Below are positions 9,301-16,970 of a stretch of DNA of 64,000 nt, in pieces. Under the pieces are notes generated by a model. The model was given only the letters and a program-made list of their open reading frames with translations, had not been told where the DNA came from and ran no database searches. Position 1 is the first letter of the stretch, and each line of letters begins with the position of its first letter. The position numbers and the translations under genes are program-made. Origin of the DNA: an uncultured Prevotella sp. (GTDB lineage Bacteria > Bacteroidota > Bacteroidia > Bacteroidales > Bacteroidaceae). Location of the stretch: assembly GCA_902464615.1 (NCBI GenBank), contig CABQKA010000003.1, forward strand, positions 62,001 through 126,000, in the 5' to 3' direction.

Positions 9301-11198
9301 GCCCGGAACAGCAGGCCGGGGGCCGGTCCGAGGTGGAGCAGGCCGCGGCCGTACTTGGAGTAGAACAGGAAAGGGTAGATGTGCGCGTAGGGCAGGTGAT
9401 AGTTATAGTGGAGCAGGGCCATGTAGAGCAGTAGCTGCACGTAGTGACGCTCTTGGTAGCGGGGCGGAGCGTCGGGGACAGCGCCGGGGACAAAGGCGCC
9501 TTTCCCCGACTTCTGTTCCAGGAGAATGCCGTAGTCAAGCTGCAGGAAGTCCATTCGGCCCTGCAGGCCCAGCATCTCGCTGAAGAAGGTCGGCTCGGTG
9601 ACGACGTCGGCCGGGGAGAAGGAGGCGACGGAGCGGCGCAGGTCCTCGCGGACGGCTTGGCGGATGTGTGCCGCCTGCCGCTGCGCCTCTGCGTGGAAGT
9701 CCGGTGAGAGGTCCGGGCAGGCCGCGAGCTGCAAGGCGTTGCGGGCGAAGAAGCCGCGCACGCTCTCTGCATAGGCGGCGTGGCCGTCTCCGTCTGTGCG
9801 CACGGCCTCGTCCATGAGCTGCCCGGCCAGGTTTCCCAACAATATGGCCGCCGAGCAAGGCGCGGGCTTCAGTTTGTTGAGCAAATCGACCTTGGCCGAT
9901 TCCGCGTAGCTCTCGAAGCAGGCCGCCACGGCCGATACGTTTATCAAGTTGTCCGGGTCCACGATGACCAGTTCCGGGAAAAGCGTCCCCTCTGCCTCGC
10001 GCGGACGGAGCAGGTTGAGTTGCTGTCCTTCGGCGAACAAGCCCCGCAGATAGCCCCAGTCGCCGGCGTGATACCCGCCGTGCTGGTCGTAGCGCACCTT
10101 GAGGCGCCGTCCGTCCGCGGCCCGGCCGTAGACGTAGGCATCGTCCCACCGTTCCACCGCCATGCGCACGCAGTCGGCCGTCCGCCGCGGCGACGTGCGC
10201 GGAAGCGGCTTTGCGGGGAAACGTTGCCGCAGCGCGTCGGGGACAATGACCGGCCCGCCGGCCACGGCCGCTATGAAACGGCAGACGGCGGCCAGGTCGT
10301 ATGGAAAGCAGCGGCACGTCTCGCCGTCGGACAATTGGCCGAGATGGCGCAAGCGTTGGCGCGCATCGTTGACGGCGCGGGCCAGTGAGTCCTCCAAGTG
10401 ATGCTCCTTGAAGAGATAGTCCAGTTTGGCGAACAGCCCCGCAAAGGCCAGCCGGTTGTCCAGGAGCTGCTGGTCGACGGCCCGGCGCAGCACGTCCTGC
10501 AATACGCCGTATGCGCCGCGGACCGCCGCGGCGGGAGCGCCGGCCGTGGGAAGGGCTGCCTGAAGCTCGGCATAAAAGTCCGCCGCCGTCGACAACTGGT
10601 GCCCGGCCTCTTCCGCCAGACGGTTCCCGGCTTCCTCTGCCAGCAGGACGTCGAAGCCGAAACTGCGGTACAAGGCTTCGAGCTGCCCGCCGTCCAACGC
10701 GCCCGGCTCCGCCCCACGGGCGGCGAACCACGCCGGCAAAGCGTCCTCCGGCAATACGGAAAGCCACTCACGGCATGCTTCCGGGAGGGCACCGCCGCCT
10801 GTCTCCGCCGATGCGGGGACTACGATTACGGCCCTCACCGCCGCGCCTGCTCCGCCGGGAAGCGCGGACAGTTTCCGCGCCAGCCATTCGCGGCAACGCC
10901 CCAACACTTCCGCCTGGTCACGCCTGCCGGGAAAGAGGACCGCCATGCTTTCCCCGGCCGTCCAGCCCGCCGGGCCGCGCCACACTACCGGGCCGCGCCA
11001 CTCGCGGAAGAAGAAGAAGGTCACGCCCGCCGGGCTGGCGAGCAGTGCGTCTGCGCGCACCCGCCCCAGGTCGCAGTTGCCGACGAGCCAGCCCGGCGTT
11101 CCTTCCCCTCCGCTCCCGGCCTGCCGGTCCGCCGCCATGCGCGAAAACACTTCCGCGGCATAGCGGTGGTCGAAATTCCCGATTTGTCCTGTCTGCAT
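6267..11198 (-). CDS. Dna2-like nuclease/SF1 helicase with C-terminal methyltransferase-like domain
   Basis: A 1643-residue multidomain protein. N-terminus: a segment around residues 40-120 (GNCDLGRVRADALL, then a hydrophobic strand) resembling nuclease-related (NERD-like) regions of Bacteroidetes helicases, an inference only. Residues about 545-595 carry a PD-(D/E)XK-type site (GRMDFL, LLEQKSGKG, then HYVQLLLY). A superfamily 1 helicase follows: Walker A LVGPPGTGKTS near 910, DEAS near 1031, GDHKQLP near 1062, DTVERFQGSQ near 1247 and AMTRARERLLLIGH near 1292, as in Dna2/Upf1 enzymes. Residues about 1420-1640 form an unexpected class I methyltransferase-like domain (LVDVGCGPGTG near 1465, then YEGVDTS). 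The start at 11198 was chosen because longer versions run into the upstream phosphoesterase gene, 64 bases away on the same strand. Probably acts on nucleic acids in the cytoplasm; what the methyltransferase modifies is unknown. Confidence 0.85.
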   Translation of the reverse strand: MQTGQIGNFDHRYAAEVFSRMAADRQAGSGGEGTPGWLVGNCDLGRVRADALLASPAGVTFFFFREWRGPVVWRGPAGWTAGESMAVLFPGRRDQAEVLGRCREWLARKLSALPGGAGAAVRAVIVVPASAETGGGALPEACREWLSVLPEDALPAWFAARGAEPGALDGGQLEALYRSFGFDVLLAEEAGNRLAEEAGHQLSTAADFYAELQAALPTAGAPAAAVRGAYGVLQDVLRRAVDQQLLDNRLAFAGLFAKLDYLFKEHHLEDSLARAVNDARQRLRHLGQLSDGETCRCFPYDLAAVCRFIAAVAGGPVIVPDALRQRFPAKPLPRTSPRRTADCVRMAVERWDDAYVYGRAADGRRLKVRYDQHGGYHAGDWGYLRGLFAEGQQLNLLRPREAEGTLFPELVIVDPDNLINVSAVAACFESYAESAKVDLLNKLKPAPCSAAILLGNLAGQLMDEAVRTDGDGHAAYAESVRGFFARNALQLAACPDLSPDFHAEAQRQAAHIRQAVREDLRRSVASFSPADVVTEPTFFSEMLGLQGRMDFLQLDYGILLEQKSGKGAFVPGAVPDAPPRYQERHYVQLLLYMALLHYNYHLPYAHIYPFLFYSKYGRGLLHLGPAPGLLFRALKVRNEMAARERAYAEGGVAELAAWTPELLNEKQAAGPLWERYTRPELERLLRPVREASGLERAYFFRFFTFLEKERLLAKVGGKTKECSGLSSLWNECLEEKEKAGNIYAGLTLERLAPGEYGGIGVLELRFAAGAEQGRDACNFRPGDIVVCYAYEPPAEPDVCRGPVFRAVLEGFGEGTVRLRLRYEQTNARVFNRAPAVRWAVEHDFMDASYASLFRGLHAFLSAPKRRRDLLLTLRRPEADGAAALRGSYGGGEFDELVRRVRQARDFFLLVGPPGTGKTSFGLMNVLREELLEPGASVLLMAYTNRAVDEICSKLVGKDGIPEAGFVRLGSELSCAAPYRPYLLERRVADCPRLEQVRALISRTRVFVGTTTAFNSHPELFGMKRFDLAIVDEASQILEPHLAGLLSATHEGREAIGRFLLIGDHKQLPAVVQQSAADARVTDPALLRIGLRDCRQSLFERLLARYRTDPSVCFTLTRQGRMHRDIARFPSQAFYQNALRVVPGTHQERPLPAAGAGRDGVEDLLATRRVAFLDAPLPESAPSAKVNPVEARMAAATVAAVRRMAGGRLDAARTVGIIVPYRNQIAAVRAALQDAGVCEAADISIDTVERFQGSQRDVIIYSFTVQRRSQLDFLAANVFTEDGVLIDRKLNVAMTRARERLLLIGHAALLAENVTFFQLLSYLRRCGCFFSVAPDDYAAGRFAVAPLPDRAPSRPVLSASAPVRSAFARHVEEPLRAASPSGWPGLVLGADDEEQLQWLAYGRSRFRLLLRSLVQGQPREVSPDQLAALYALRYLPAYLPQLRALLLAHGAALGRCVERGGGRLRLVDVGCGPGTGALALLDALPALAERTDYEGVDTSAAMTALAERLVGSASGGRLSARFAARLPETDVPGAPGTTLYLLSHTADCLGAWQAGRMARQMLAEAAAVPLRRVLVLVVCAPGDEALRAFGTLRDVWRPAARRLARRQWPASGATGGQPFTAALWLLGSGAADGTDAATSRGPRG

Positions 11199-11262
11199 CT
11201 GTCTCCCTGCCCTGTCCGGGAAACGTGCGGCGCGCGGAAAGACATCCGCCGCCGCGCGTCCC

Positions 11263-12438
11263 TCAGTCTTCCAGCATTTTCTCAAATATCACTTTTCCTT
11301 CCGTATCTACCGTGCGCACCGCGACGCCTTCCCGGCTCACGCGCACCAGCGTGGCGCTGGCGTTGCTGTTGAGCAGAATCGGGAAGCTGTTTTCGCCCGC
11401 TTCCGGCTCTCTGTACATGAATTCGTGCAAATGCCCCGCTATCATCAGGTCTATTTTCTCCCGGTTGAGGATAGGCATGTACAGGCTGTCCACCATAGCC
11501 GGCCCGTGGGCCGAAGCGCGCGTGTTCGCGCCCCGCTTGACGGGCGGGATGTGGAGCAGGACGATGCGGTGCCGGGCCTGTCGGAATGCGTCCGAACGGA
11601 CCACCTGGCGCAGCCAGTCCGCCTGCTCGCGGCGGTAAGCGTCGAAGGCCGTGATGCGGGAATAGTCAATGTGCCCGTCGGGCTTGTCCTCGCCCGTGTC
11701 GAGCACGATGAAGAACGTGTCGCCCCACTGGTACGTGGCGTAGAACTTACCTTTCGGGAGATAGAAATACCGGCCGTAGAGGCGGGCATACTGTCCGCGC
11801 GTCTCGTGGTTGCCCCGCACGGCCACGAAGGGTATGTGGCGGGCGAAACGGACCGTCGACGTGTCGATGAAGCTGGGGTACGGCTGGTCGGGCCTACTGA
11901 AATTGCTCAGCATGTCGCCGAGGGCAAAGACCGCGTCCGCTTCCTGGAGCGGCATGTAAGAAAGCAGCTTGCCGTACTTCGCCGCGTCGTCGTGCATGTC
12001 ACTCAGCGTGACGAAGGTGCACGACGTGGCCGACGGGTCGAGCGTGCGGAAGCCGTACCACGGCGTTGTGACCGTGTCGCCGTAAACGTTGTTCGACAGG
12101 CGGAACTTCTTAATCGGGACCGACGAAAGGCGGTACTCGTAGGCCGTATTAGGCTCGAGGCTGTCCAGACGGATGGCGTTGCGCGTGTTGTTGGCCTGCA
12201 CCAGCCCGTCCGTATAGCTGAACACGCGGCGCACAGCCGACGTGCCCTTGCGGCGCACCTCGACTGCCGAGACGCCGCGCCCCGACGTCGTGAAGTAGAC
12301 ATGCACGCCCTCGGGGGTCAGCCCCTGCAGGTAAGGGCCGTGGGTGAAGCGGTAAGCAGTGTCGGCCGCCTGCTGCGCGAAAGCCTGCGCGAAACAAAGG
12401 AAAGCGGCCGGGAGAAAAGAAATAACGGTTTTCTTCAT
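11263..12438 (-). CDS. Exported purple-acid-phosphatase-like metallophosphoesterase (paralogue 1)
   Basis: A 391-residue exported phosphoesterase. A signal peptide (MKKTVISFLPAAFLCFAQAFAQ) is followed by an Fn3-like N-terminal domain (YRFTHGPYLQGLTPEGVHVYF), as in purple acid phosphatases, and then the calcineurin-type metal site: LSDMHDD, FALGDMLSN, VAVRGNHETRG, IVLLHIPP and IAGHLHEF. All expected Asp/Asn/His ligands are visible, so it should be active on phosphomonoesters or diesters in the periplasm. The second exported copy at 52824 shares the HGPYLQ, RGNHETRG, LDSGEDK and TAFDAYRREQA-type segments, so the two are paralogues. Transcribed from the promoter at 12495-12502; the helicase gene follows. 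Confidence 0.9.
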   Translation of the reverse strand: MKKTVISFLPAAFLCFAQAFAQQAADTAYRFTHGPYLQGLTPEGVHVYFTTSGRGVSAVEVRRKGTSAVRRVFSYTDGLVQANNTRNAIRLDSLEPNTAYEYRLSSVPIKKFRLSNNVYGDTVTTPWYGFRTLDPSATSCTFVTLSDMHDDAAKYGKLLSYMPLQEADAVFALGDMLSNFSRPDQPYPSFIDTSTVRFARHIPFVAVRGNHETRGQYARLYGRYFYLPKGKFYATYQWGDTFFIVLDTGEDKPDGHIDYSRITAFDAYRREQADWLRQVVRSDAFRQARHRIVLLHIPPVKRGANTRASAHGPAMVDSLYMPILNREKIDLMIAGHLHEFMYREPEAGENSFPILLNSNASATLVRVSREGVAVRTVDTEGKVIFEKMLED

Positions 12439-12494
12439 GGCACTATTTTTTTACCTTTCCGCCCCGGCTGCGGTGGAAAGGGGTTTAACGTAGG

Positions 12495-12502
12495 CAAAAT
12501 TA
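12495..12502 (-). promoter_or_regulatory. -7 box for metallophosphoesterase/helicase operon
   Basis: TAATTTTG on the minus strand, 57 bases before the start at 12438; fits the Bacteroidetes TAnnTTTG consensus. Confidence 0.6.
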
Positions 12503-12613
12503 CGAAAACCGCACGGCCACGCCAAGCCGGGCGGTGCGAAATGGCCGCCCGGCGCGCCTGCCGCCGGACAAATAAAACGGGGATGCGAAGACCGGCAACC
12601 CGTTTTTTATCCC

Positions 12614-12621
12614 TAAATTTG
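12614..12621 (+). promoter_or_regulatory. -7 box almost touching the DUF4861 start codon
   Basis: TAAATTTG ends 7 bases before the ATG at 12629. In Bacteroidetes transcription starts a few bases after this box, so the message would be leaderless or nearly so. Confidence 0.6.
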
Positions 12622-12628
12622 CCCCGTC

Positions 12629-13852
12629 ATGAAAAAGCTGCATTCTTCTCTCCTCACGGCCCTGTGCTGCCTCGCGGCGGCCGGGCCGGCCCCGGCGCAG
12701 GAAGCCGTCGTCGCGGTCTCGAACCCGGGCGACGCCCAACGCCAGGAACTTGTCGGAATCCCCGTCCGCGACGTCTGCGGCCGCCTCGGCCTGGAGCCGG
12801 GCCAGCCCTTCATCGTGCGCGACGCTTCGGGTCTGGAAGTGGACTACCAGTTGACGCACGACAGCCTGCTGCTGTTCGAAGCCAGCGTGCGCCCGGGCGG
12901 GACGGCCCTTTTCCGCGTGCGCCCCGGACAGCCGCGCCCCGTCACGCCCGCCGTGCAAGGCCGGCAATATCCGGAACGCCTTGACGACCTGGCCTGGGAA
13001 AACGACCGCACGGCCTACCGCGTCTACGGCCCGGCCCTGCAACGCACGGGCGAACGCTCCTTCGGCATCGACGTCTGGGTGAAAAACACGCCGCAGCCCG
13101 TCGTGGCCGGGCGCTATGCCCTGGAACTGGAAAACCAGCCCGACGTAAGCCAGCTACAGCGCGAGGGCCGGCGGGCCGAAGCCGCCGAACTGCAAAGGCA
13201 GACCAGCTACCACTACGACCACGGCAACGGGCTGGACTGCTACCAGGTGGGGCCCACACTGGGCTGCGGGGCGCCGGCGCTCATGGAAGGCGACAGCCTC
13301 CTGCTGCCCTACTGCTACCGGACGTTTGAAATCCTGGACAACGGACCGCTGCGCTTCACCGTCCGCCTGGACTACGGCCCGTTCACCGCGGGCACCGACC
13401 GCGGCGTCACCGAGCACCGCCTCATCAGCTGCGACAAGGGAAGCAATTTCTGCCGCCTTACGGTCTGGTACGACGGGCTGACGGCCCCGCGCACGCTGGC
13501 CGCCGGCATCGTGGTCCACACGGCAGACACGGCAAGCCTGGTCTGCGGACCGGGATTCGTGGCCTACGCCGACCCCACCGACAACCCTGCGCGCCATAAT
13601 TTCCAGATTTACACCGGGCTGCTCTTCCCTTCGGGCGAGGTGCAGACCCGCCGGCTCCCCTACGGGAAACCCTCGGGCGGCGCAGCGGGCCACGCCGCGG
13701 GGCTTGTCACCTACCGTCCCGGCCAACGCTTCACGTACTACTTCGGCTCAGCCTGGAGCCGGGCCGACGTGCGCACCTTCGCCGAGTGGCAGCAACGCGC
13801 CGCCTCTACGCTCGAAGCCCTCCGCAGGCCGCTGGAAGTGGAGCTACGCTGA
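12629..13852 (+). CDS. Exported DUF4861 family protein
   Basis: A 407-residue exported protein with a signal peptide (MKKLHSSLLTALCCLAAAGPAPAQ). The segment YPERLDDLAWENDRTAYRVY followed by GIDVWVK is the signature I know from DUF4861 proteins, which occur in Bacteroidetes, often beside polysaccharide-degradation genes; their biochemical role is unknown to me. The N-terminal 80 residues look like a beta domain. It precedes valS but the two have separate promoters. A predicted promoter box ends only 7 bases before the ATG. Confidence 0.75.
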   Translation: MKKLHSSLLTALCCLAAAGPAPAQEAVVAVSNPGDAQRQELVGIPVRDVCGRLGLEPGQPFIVRDASGLEVDYQLTHDSLLLFEASVRPGGTALFRVRPGQPRPVTPAVQGRQYPERLDDLAWENDRTAYRVYGPALQRTGERSFGIDVWVKNTPQPVVAGRYALELENQPDVSQLQREGRRAEAAELQRQTSYHYDHGNGLDCYQVGPTLGCGAPALMEGDSLLLPYCYRTFEILDNGPLRFTVRLDYGPFTAGTDRGVTEHRLISCDKGSNFCRLTVWYDGLTAPRTLAAGIVVHTADTASLVCGPGFVAYADPTDNPARHNFQIYTGLLFPSGEVQTRRLPYGKPSGGAAGHAAGLVTYRPGQRFTYYFGSAWSRADVRTFAEWQQRAASTLEALRRPLEVELR

Positions 13853-13899
13853 GCCGCCGCGGCACGCGCGCGGCGGACGGAAAGCCTCCGGCCACGGCG

Positions 13900-13962
13900 C
13901 TAAGCCCCGGAAAAACTCCCCTTAGCCCCGTGCGCGCGGGGCTAAGGCCCGAGTGCGCGGCA
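13900..13962. repeat. Three-unit 21-bp intergenic array (c)
   Basis: Boxes at 13900, 13921 and 13942, exactly 21 bp apart, starting 48 bases after the DUF4861 stop and upstream of the valS promoter. Confidence 0.9.
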
Positions 13963-14003
13963 ACTATCCGCCCCGTCCTGCCTTGCCTTTCAGGAGAATG
14001 TCG

Positions 14004-14011
14004 TATCTTTG
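14004..14011 (+). promoter_or_regulatory. -7 box for valS
   Basis: TATCTTTG lies 43 bases before the valS ATG. Its position excludes the longer reading frame that would begin at 14009. Confidence 0.65.
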
Positions 14012-14053
14012 CAGTTTGAAATCGCACAAGCAAACAGACAACAAATCCGAACC

Positions 14054-16738
14054 ATGGAATTAGCCAGCAAATATAACCCCGCAGAAGTCGAGGACAAATG
14101 GTACCAGTACTGGCTGGACCATCACCTTTTCAGCTCCCGGCCCGACGGGCGCGAGCCTTACACGGTCGTCATCCCGCCGCCCAACGTGACGGGCGTACTC
14201 CACATGGGTCACATGCTTAACGAAACCATCCAGGACATTCTGGTGCGCCGCGCGCGCATGGAGGGGAAAAACGCCTGCTGGGTGCCGGGCACGGACCATG
14301 CCTCGATTGCCACGGAAGCCAAAGTAGTGGCCCGCCTGGCCGGACAGGGCATCAGGAAAGCCGACCTGACGCGTGAGGAATTTCTCCGCCACGCCTGGCA
14401 GTGGACCGAGGAGCACGGCGGCATCATCCTCAAGCAGCTGAGGCGCGTCGGCGCCTCGTGCGACTGGGACCGCACCGCGTTCACCATGGACGAGGAGCGC
14501 TCGCGCAGCGTCATCAAGGTGTTCGTAGACCTCTACAACAAGGGGCTCATCTACCGCGGCGTGCGCATGGTCAACTGGGACCCCAAGGCACAGACCGCCC
14601 TCTCGGACGAGGAGGTAGTATATAAGGAGGAGCACACCAAGCTCTACTACATGAAATACTACGTGGCCGAAGACGACGGCACAGGCGCCACCGGCGAAGA
14701 AGGCGAGGTGATTCACCAGGATGAACGCGGCCGCTACGCCGTAGTAGCCACCACGCGCCCCGAAACCATCATGGGCGACGTGGCCATGTGCATCAACCCG
14801 CAAGACCCGAAGAACCATTGGCTGCGCGGCAAGAAAGTCATCGTGCCCTTAGTGGGCCGCGTCATTCCCGTCATCGAGGACGAATACGTCGATATCGAGT
14901 TCGGCACGGGGTGCCTGAAAGTAACTCCGGCCCACGACGTGAACGACTACATGCTGGGCGAAAAATACAATCTCCCTGCCATCGACATCTTCAACCCCGA
15001 CGCCACGATTTCCGAAGCGGCGGGCATGTACGTCGGGCAAGACCGCTTCGACGTGCGGCGGCAGATAGCCGTCGACCTGGAACAGGCCGGACTGATGGAG
15101 AAAGTAGAGGACTACGACAACAAGATAGGCTGCTCGGAGCGCACCGGCGTCCCCATCGAGCCGAAACTGTCCATGCAGTGGTTCCTCAAGATGCAGCACT
15201 TCGCCGACCTGGCCCTGCCGCCCGTCATGAACGACGAGATACGCTTCTACCCGGCCAAGTACAAAAACACCTACCGCCACTGGCTCGAGAACATTAAGGA
15301 CTGGTGCATCTCCCGCCAGTTGTGGTGGGGCCACCGCATCCCGGCCTACTACCTCCCCTCCGGCGGTTTCGTTGTCGCCGAGACGGCCGAAGAGGCCCTG
15401 AGGCTGGCCCGGGAGAAGGCGGGCGACGAGAGCCTGTCCCTCGCGGACCTGAAGCAGGACGAGGACGCGCTCGACACGTGGTTCTCCTCCTGGCTCTGGC
15501 CCATATCCCTCTTCCGCGGCATCACGGACCCGGACAACGCGGAGTTCAGCTACTACTATCCCACAAGCGACCTGGTGACCGGGCCCGACATCATCTTCTT
15601 CTGGGTTGCCCGCATGATTATGGCGGGCTACGAGTACACCGGCAAGATGCCCTTCCGCAACGTCTACTTCACGGGCATCGTGCGCGACAAACTGGGCCGC
15701 AAGATGTCCAAATCGCTCGGCAACTCGCCCGACCCGCTCGAGCTCATCGACCGCTACGGGGCCGACGGCGTGCGCGTAGGCATGATGCTCTGCGCCCCGG
15801 CCGGCAACGACATTCTCTTTGACGAAGCGCTCTGCGAACAGGGCCGCAACTTCTGCAACAAGATATGGAACGCCTTCCGCCTGGTACGCGGCTGGCAAAC
15901 GGCCGACACGGCGCAGCCCGAAACGGCAAGCCGCGCCGTCCGCTGGTTCGGCGCCCGCCTGCGCCGCAGCGCGGCCGACGTGGCCGACATGTACGGCAAA
16001 TACCGCCTCTCGGACGCCCTCATGGAAGTCTACCGCCTCTTCTGGGACGAATTTTCCAGCTGGTACCTCGAGATGGTCAAACCAGAATACGGCAAGCCCG
16101 TGGACCGCGCCACCTACGACGCCACCATCGCCTACTTCGACACCCTGCTCCACCTGCTCCACCCCTTCATGCCCTTCATCACCGAAGAGCTGTGGCAACA
16201 CCTGGACGAGCGCCGTGAGGGCGAGAGCATCATGGTCAGCCCGCAGGACATCGCCGCCCCGGCCGAGGGCGACGGGTCGCTCCTCGACGGCATGGAGCGC
16301 GTAAAAAGCATCATCGCCGCCGTGCGCGCCGTGCGTGCCGCCAAGAACATCGCGCCCAAGACGCCGTTGCCGTTGCAGGCCATCGGCACGAACCCCGTGG
16401 CGGACTATGCCGACGTCATCGCCAAAATGGCCAACGTAAGCGGCATACAGACTGTCGACACCAAGGACAAAGGCGCATCGGCCTTCCTCGTCGGCACGCA
16501 GGAGTTCGCCGTACCCCTGGGCAGCCTCATCGACGTGGAGGAGGAAATACGCAAGGCACAGGCCGAACTGGAACACCTCGAAGGCTTCCTCAAAGGCGTC
16601 AACAAGAAACTTTCCAACGAACGCTTCGTGGCCAACGCACCGGCGGCCGTCGTCGAACTGGAACGCAAGAAACAGCACGACGCCGAAGCGAAGATAGCCA
16701 CCCTGCGCGAGACGCTCGCCGCGCTGCGCGAAGGCTGA
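14054..16738 (+). CDS. valS: Valyl-tRNA synthetase
   Basis: Charges tRNA-Val with valine. The 894-residue class I synthetase starts at MELASKYNPAEVEDKWY, the usual N-terminus. The HIGH motif is HMGH (residues 50-53) and the KMSKS motif (RKMSKSLGNSPDP) lies near residue 550. The editing domain (VATTRPETIMGDVA) and WWGHRIPAYYL segment are present, and the C-terminal 70 residues form the charged coiled coil typical of bacterial ValS. Nothing is missing. It is transcribed from the box at 14004-14011 and followed by a 21-bp array. Confidence 0.96.
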   Translation: MELASKYNPAEVEDKWYQYWLDHHLFSSRPDGREPYTVVIPPPNVTGVLHMGHMLNETIQDILVRRARMEGKNACWVPGTDHASIATEAKVVARLAGQGIRKADLTREEFLRHAWQWTEEHGGIILKQLRRVGASCDWDRTAFTMDEERSRSVIKVFVDLYNKGLIYRGVRMVNWDPKAQTALSDEEVVYKEEHTKLYYMKYYVAEDDGTGATGEEGEVIHQDERGRYAVVATTRPETIMGDVAMCINPQDPKNHWLRGKKVIVPLVGRVIPVIEDEYVDIEFGTGCLKVTPAHDVNDYMLGEKYNLPAIDIFNPDATISEAAGMYVGQDRFDVRRQIAVDLEQAGLMEKVEDYDNKIGCSERTGVPIEPKLSMQWFLKMQHFADLALPPVMNDEIRFYPAKYKNTYRHWLENIKDWCISRQLWWGHRIPAYYLPSGGFVVAETAEEALRLAREKAGDESLSLADLKQDEDALDTWFSSWLWPISLFRGITDPDNAEFSYYYPTSDLVTGPDIIFFWVARMIMAGYEYTGKMPFRNVYFTGIVRDKLGRKMSKSLGNSPDPLELIDRYGADGVRVGMMLCAPAGNDILFDEALCEQGRNFCNKIWNAFRLVRGWQTADTAQPETASRAVRWFGARLRRSAADVADMYGKYRLSDALMEVYRLFWDEFSSWYLEMVKPEYGKPVDRATYDATIAYFDTLLHLLHPFMPFITEELWQHLDERREGESIMVSPQDIAAPAEGDGSLLDGMERVKSIIAAVRAVRAAKNIAPKTPLPLQAIGTNPVADYADVIAKMANVSGIQTVDTKDKGASAFLVGTQEFAVPLGSLIDVEEEIRKAQAELEHLEGFLKGVNKKLSNERFVANAPAAVVELERKKQHDAEAKIATLRETLAALREG

Positions 16739-16761
16739 GCTGCCACGCCCCGACCACAGGG

Positions 16762-16824
16762 CCTATTCCCGTCGCCACGGGGATAGGCCCTGTTTTTACG
16801 CCCCTAAGCCCCGTAGCGGCGGAA
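16762..16824. repeat. Three-unit 21-bp intergenic array (d)
   Basis: Boxes at 16762, 16783 and 16804, starting 23 bases after the valS stop. The first two units form a CCCGT-CGCC-ACGGG hairpin. Confidence 0.9.
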
Positions 16825-16928
16825 ACTGCGGCAGAAAAAACCGCATCACCCGCATCATGACGGAAAAATAGCCGGAAAATCCATCTCCTGCCCTTTCCGT
16901 CCATTCCATTTTATCCGGGAAAATCCCT

Positions 16929-16936
16929 AACTTTGG
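16929..16936 (+). promoter_or_regulatory. -7 box for phosphoesterase/PQQ fusion gene
   Basis: TAACTTTG, 34 bases before the ATG at 16971. Confidence 0.6.
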
Positions 16937-16970
16937 GCGGACAACTGAAAAAGCACTTACCCTTCCACCC

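Noticed and set aside
11198..11285. A longer N-terminus for the helicase starting at 11285
   Set aside because: It would overlap the end of the upstream phosphoesterase gene and adds residues with no family resemblance.
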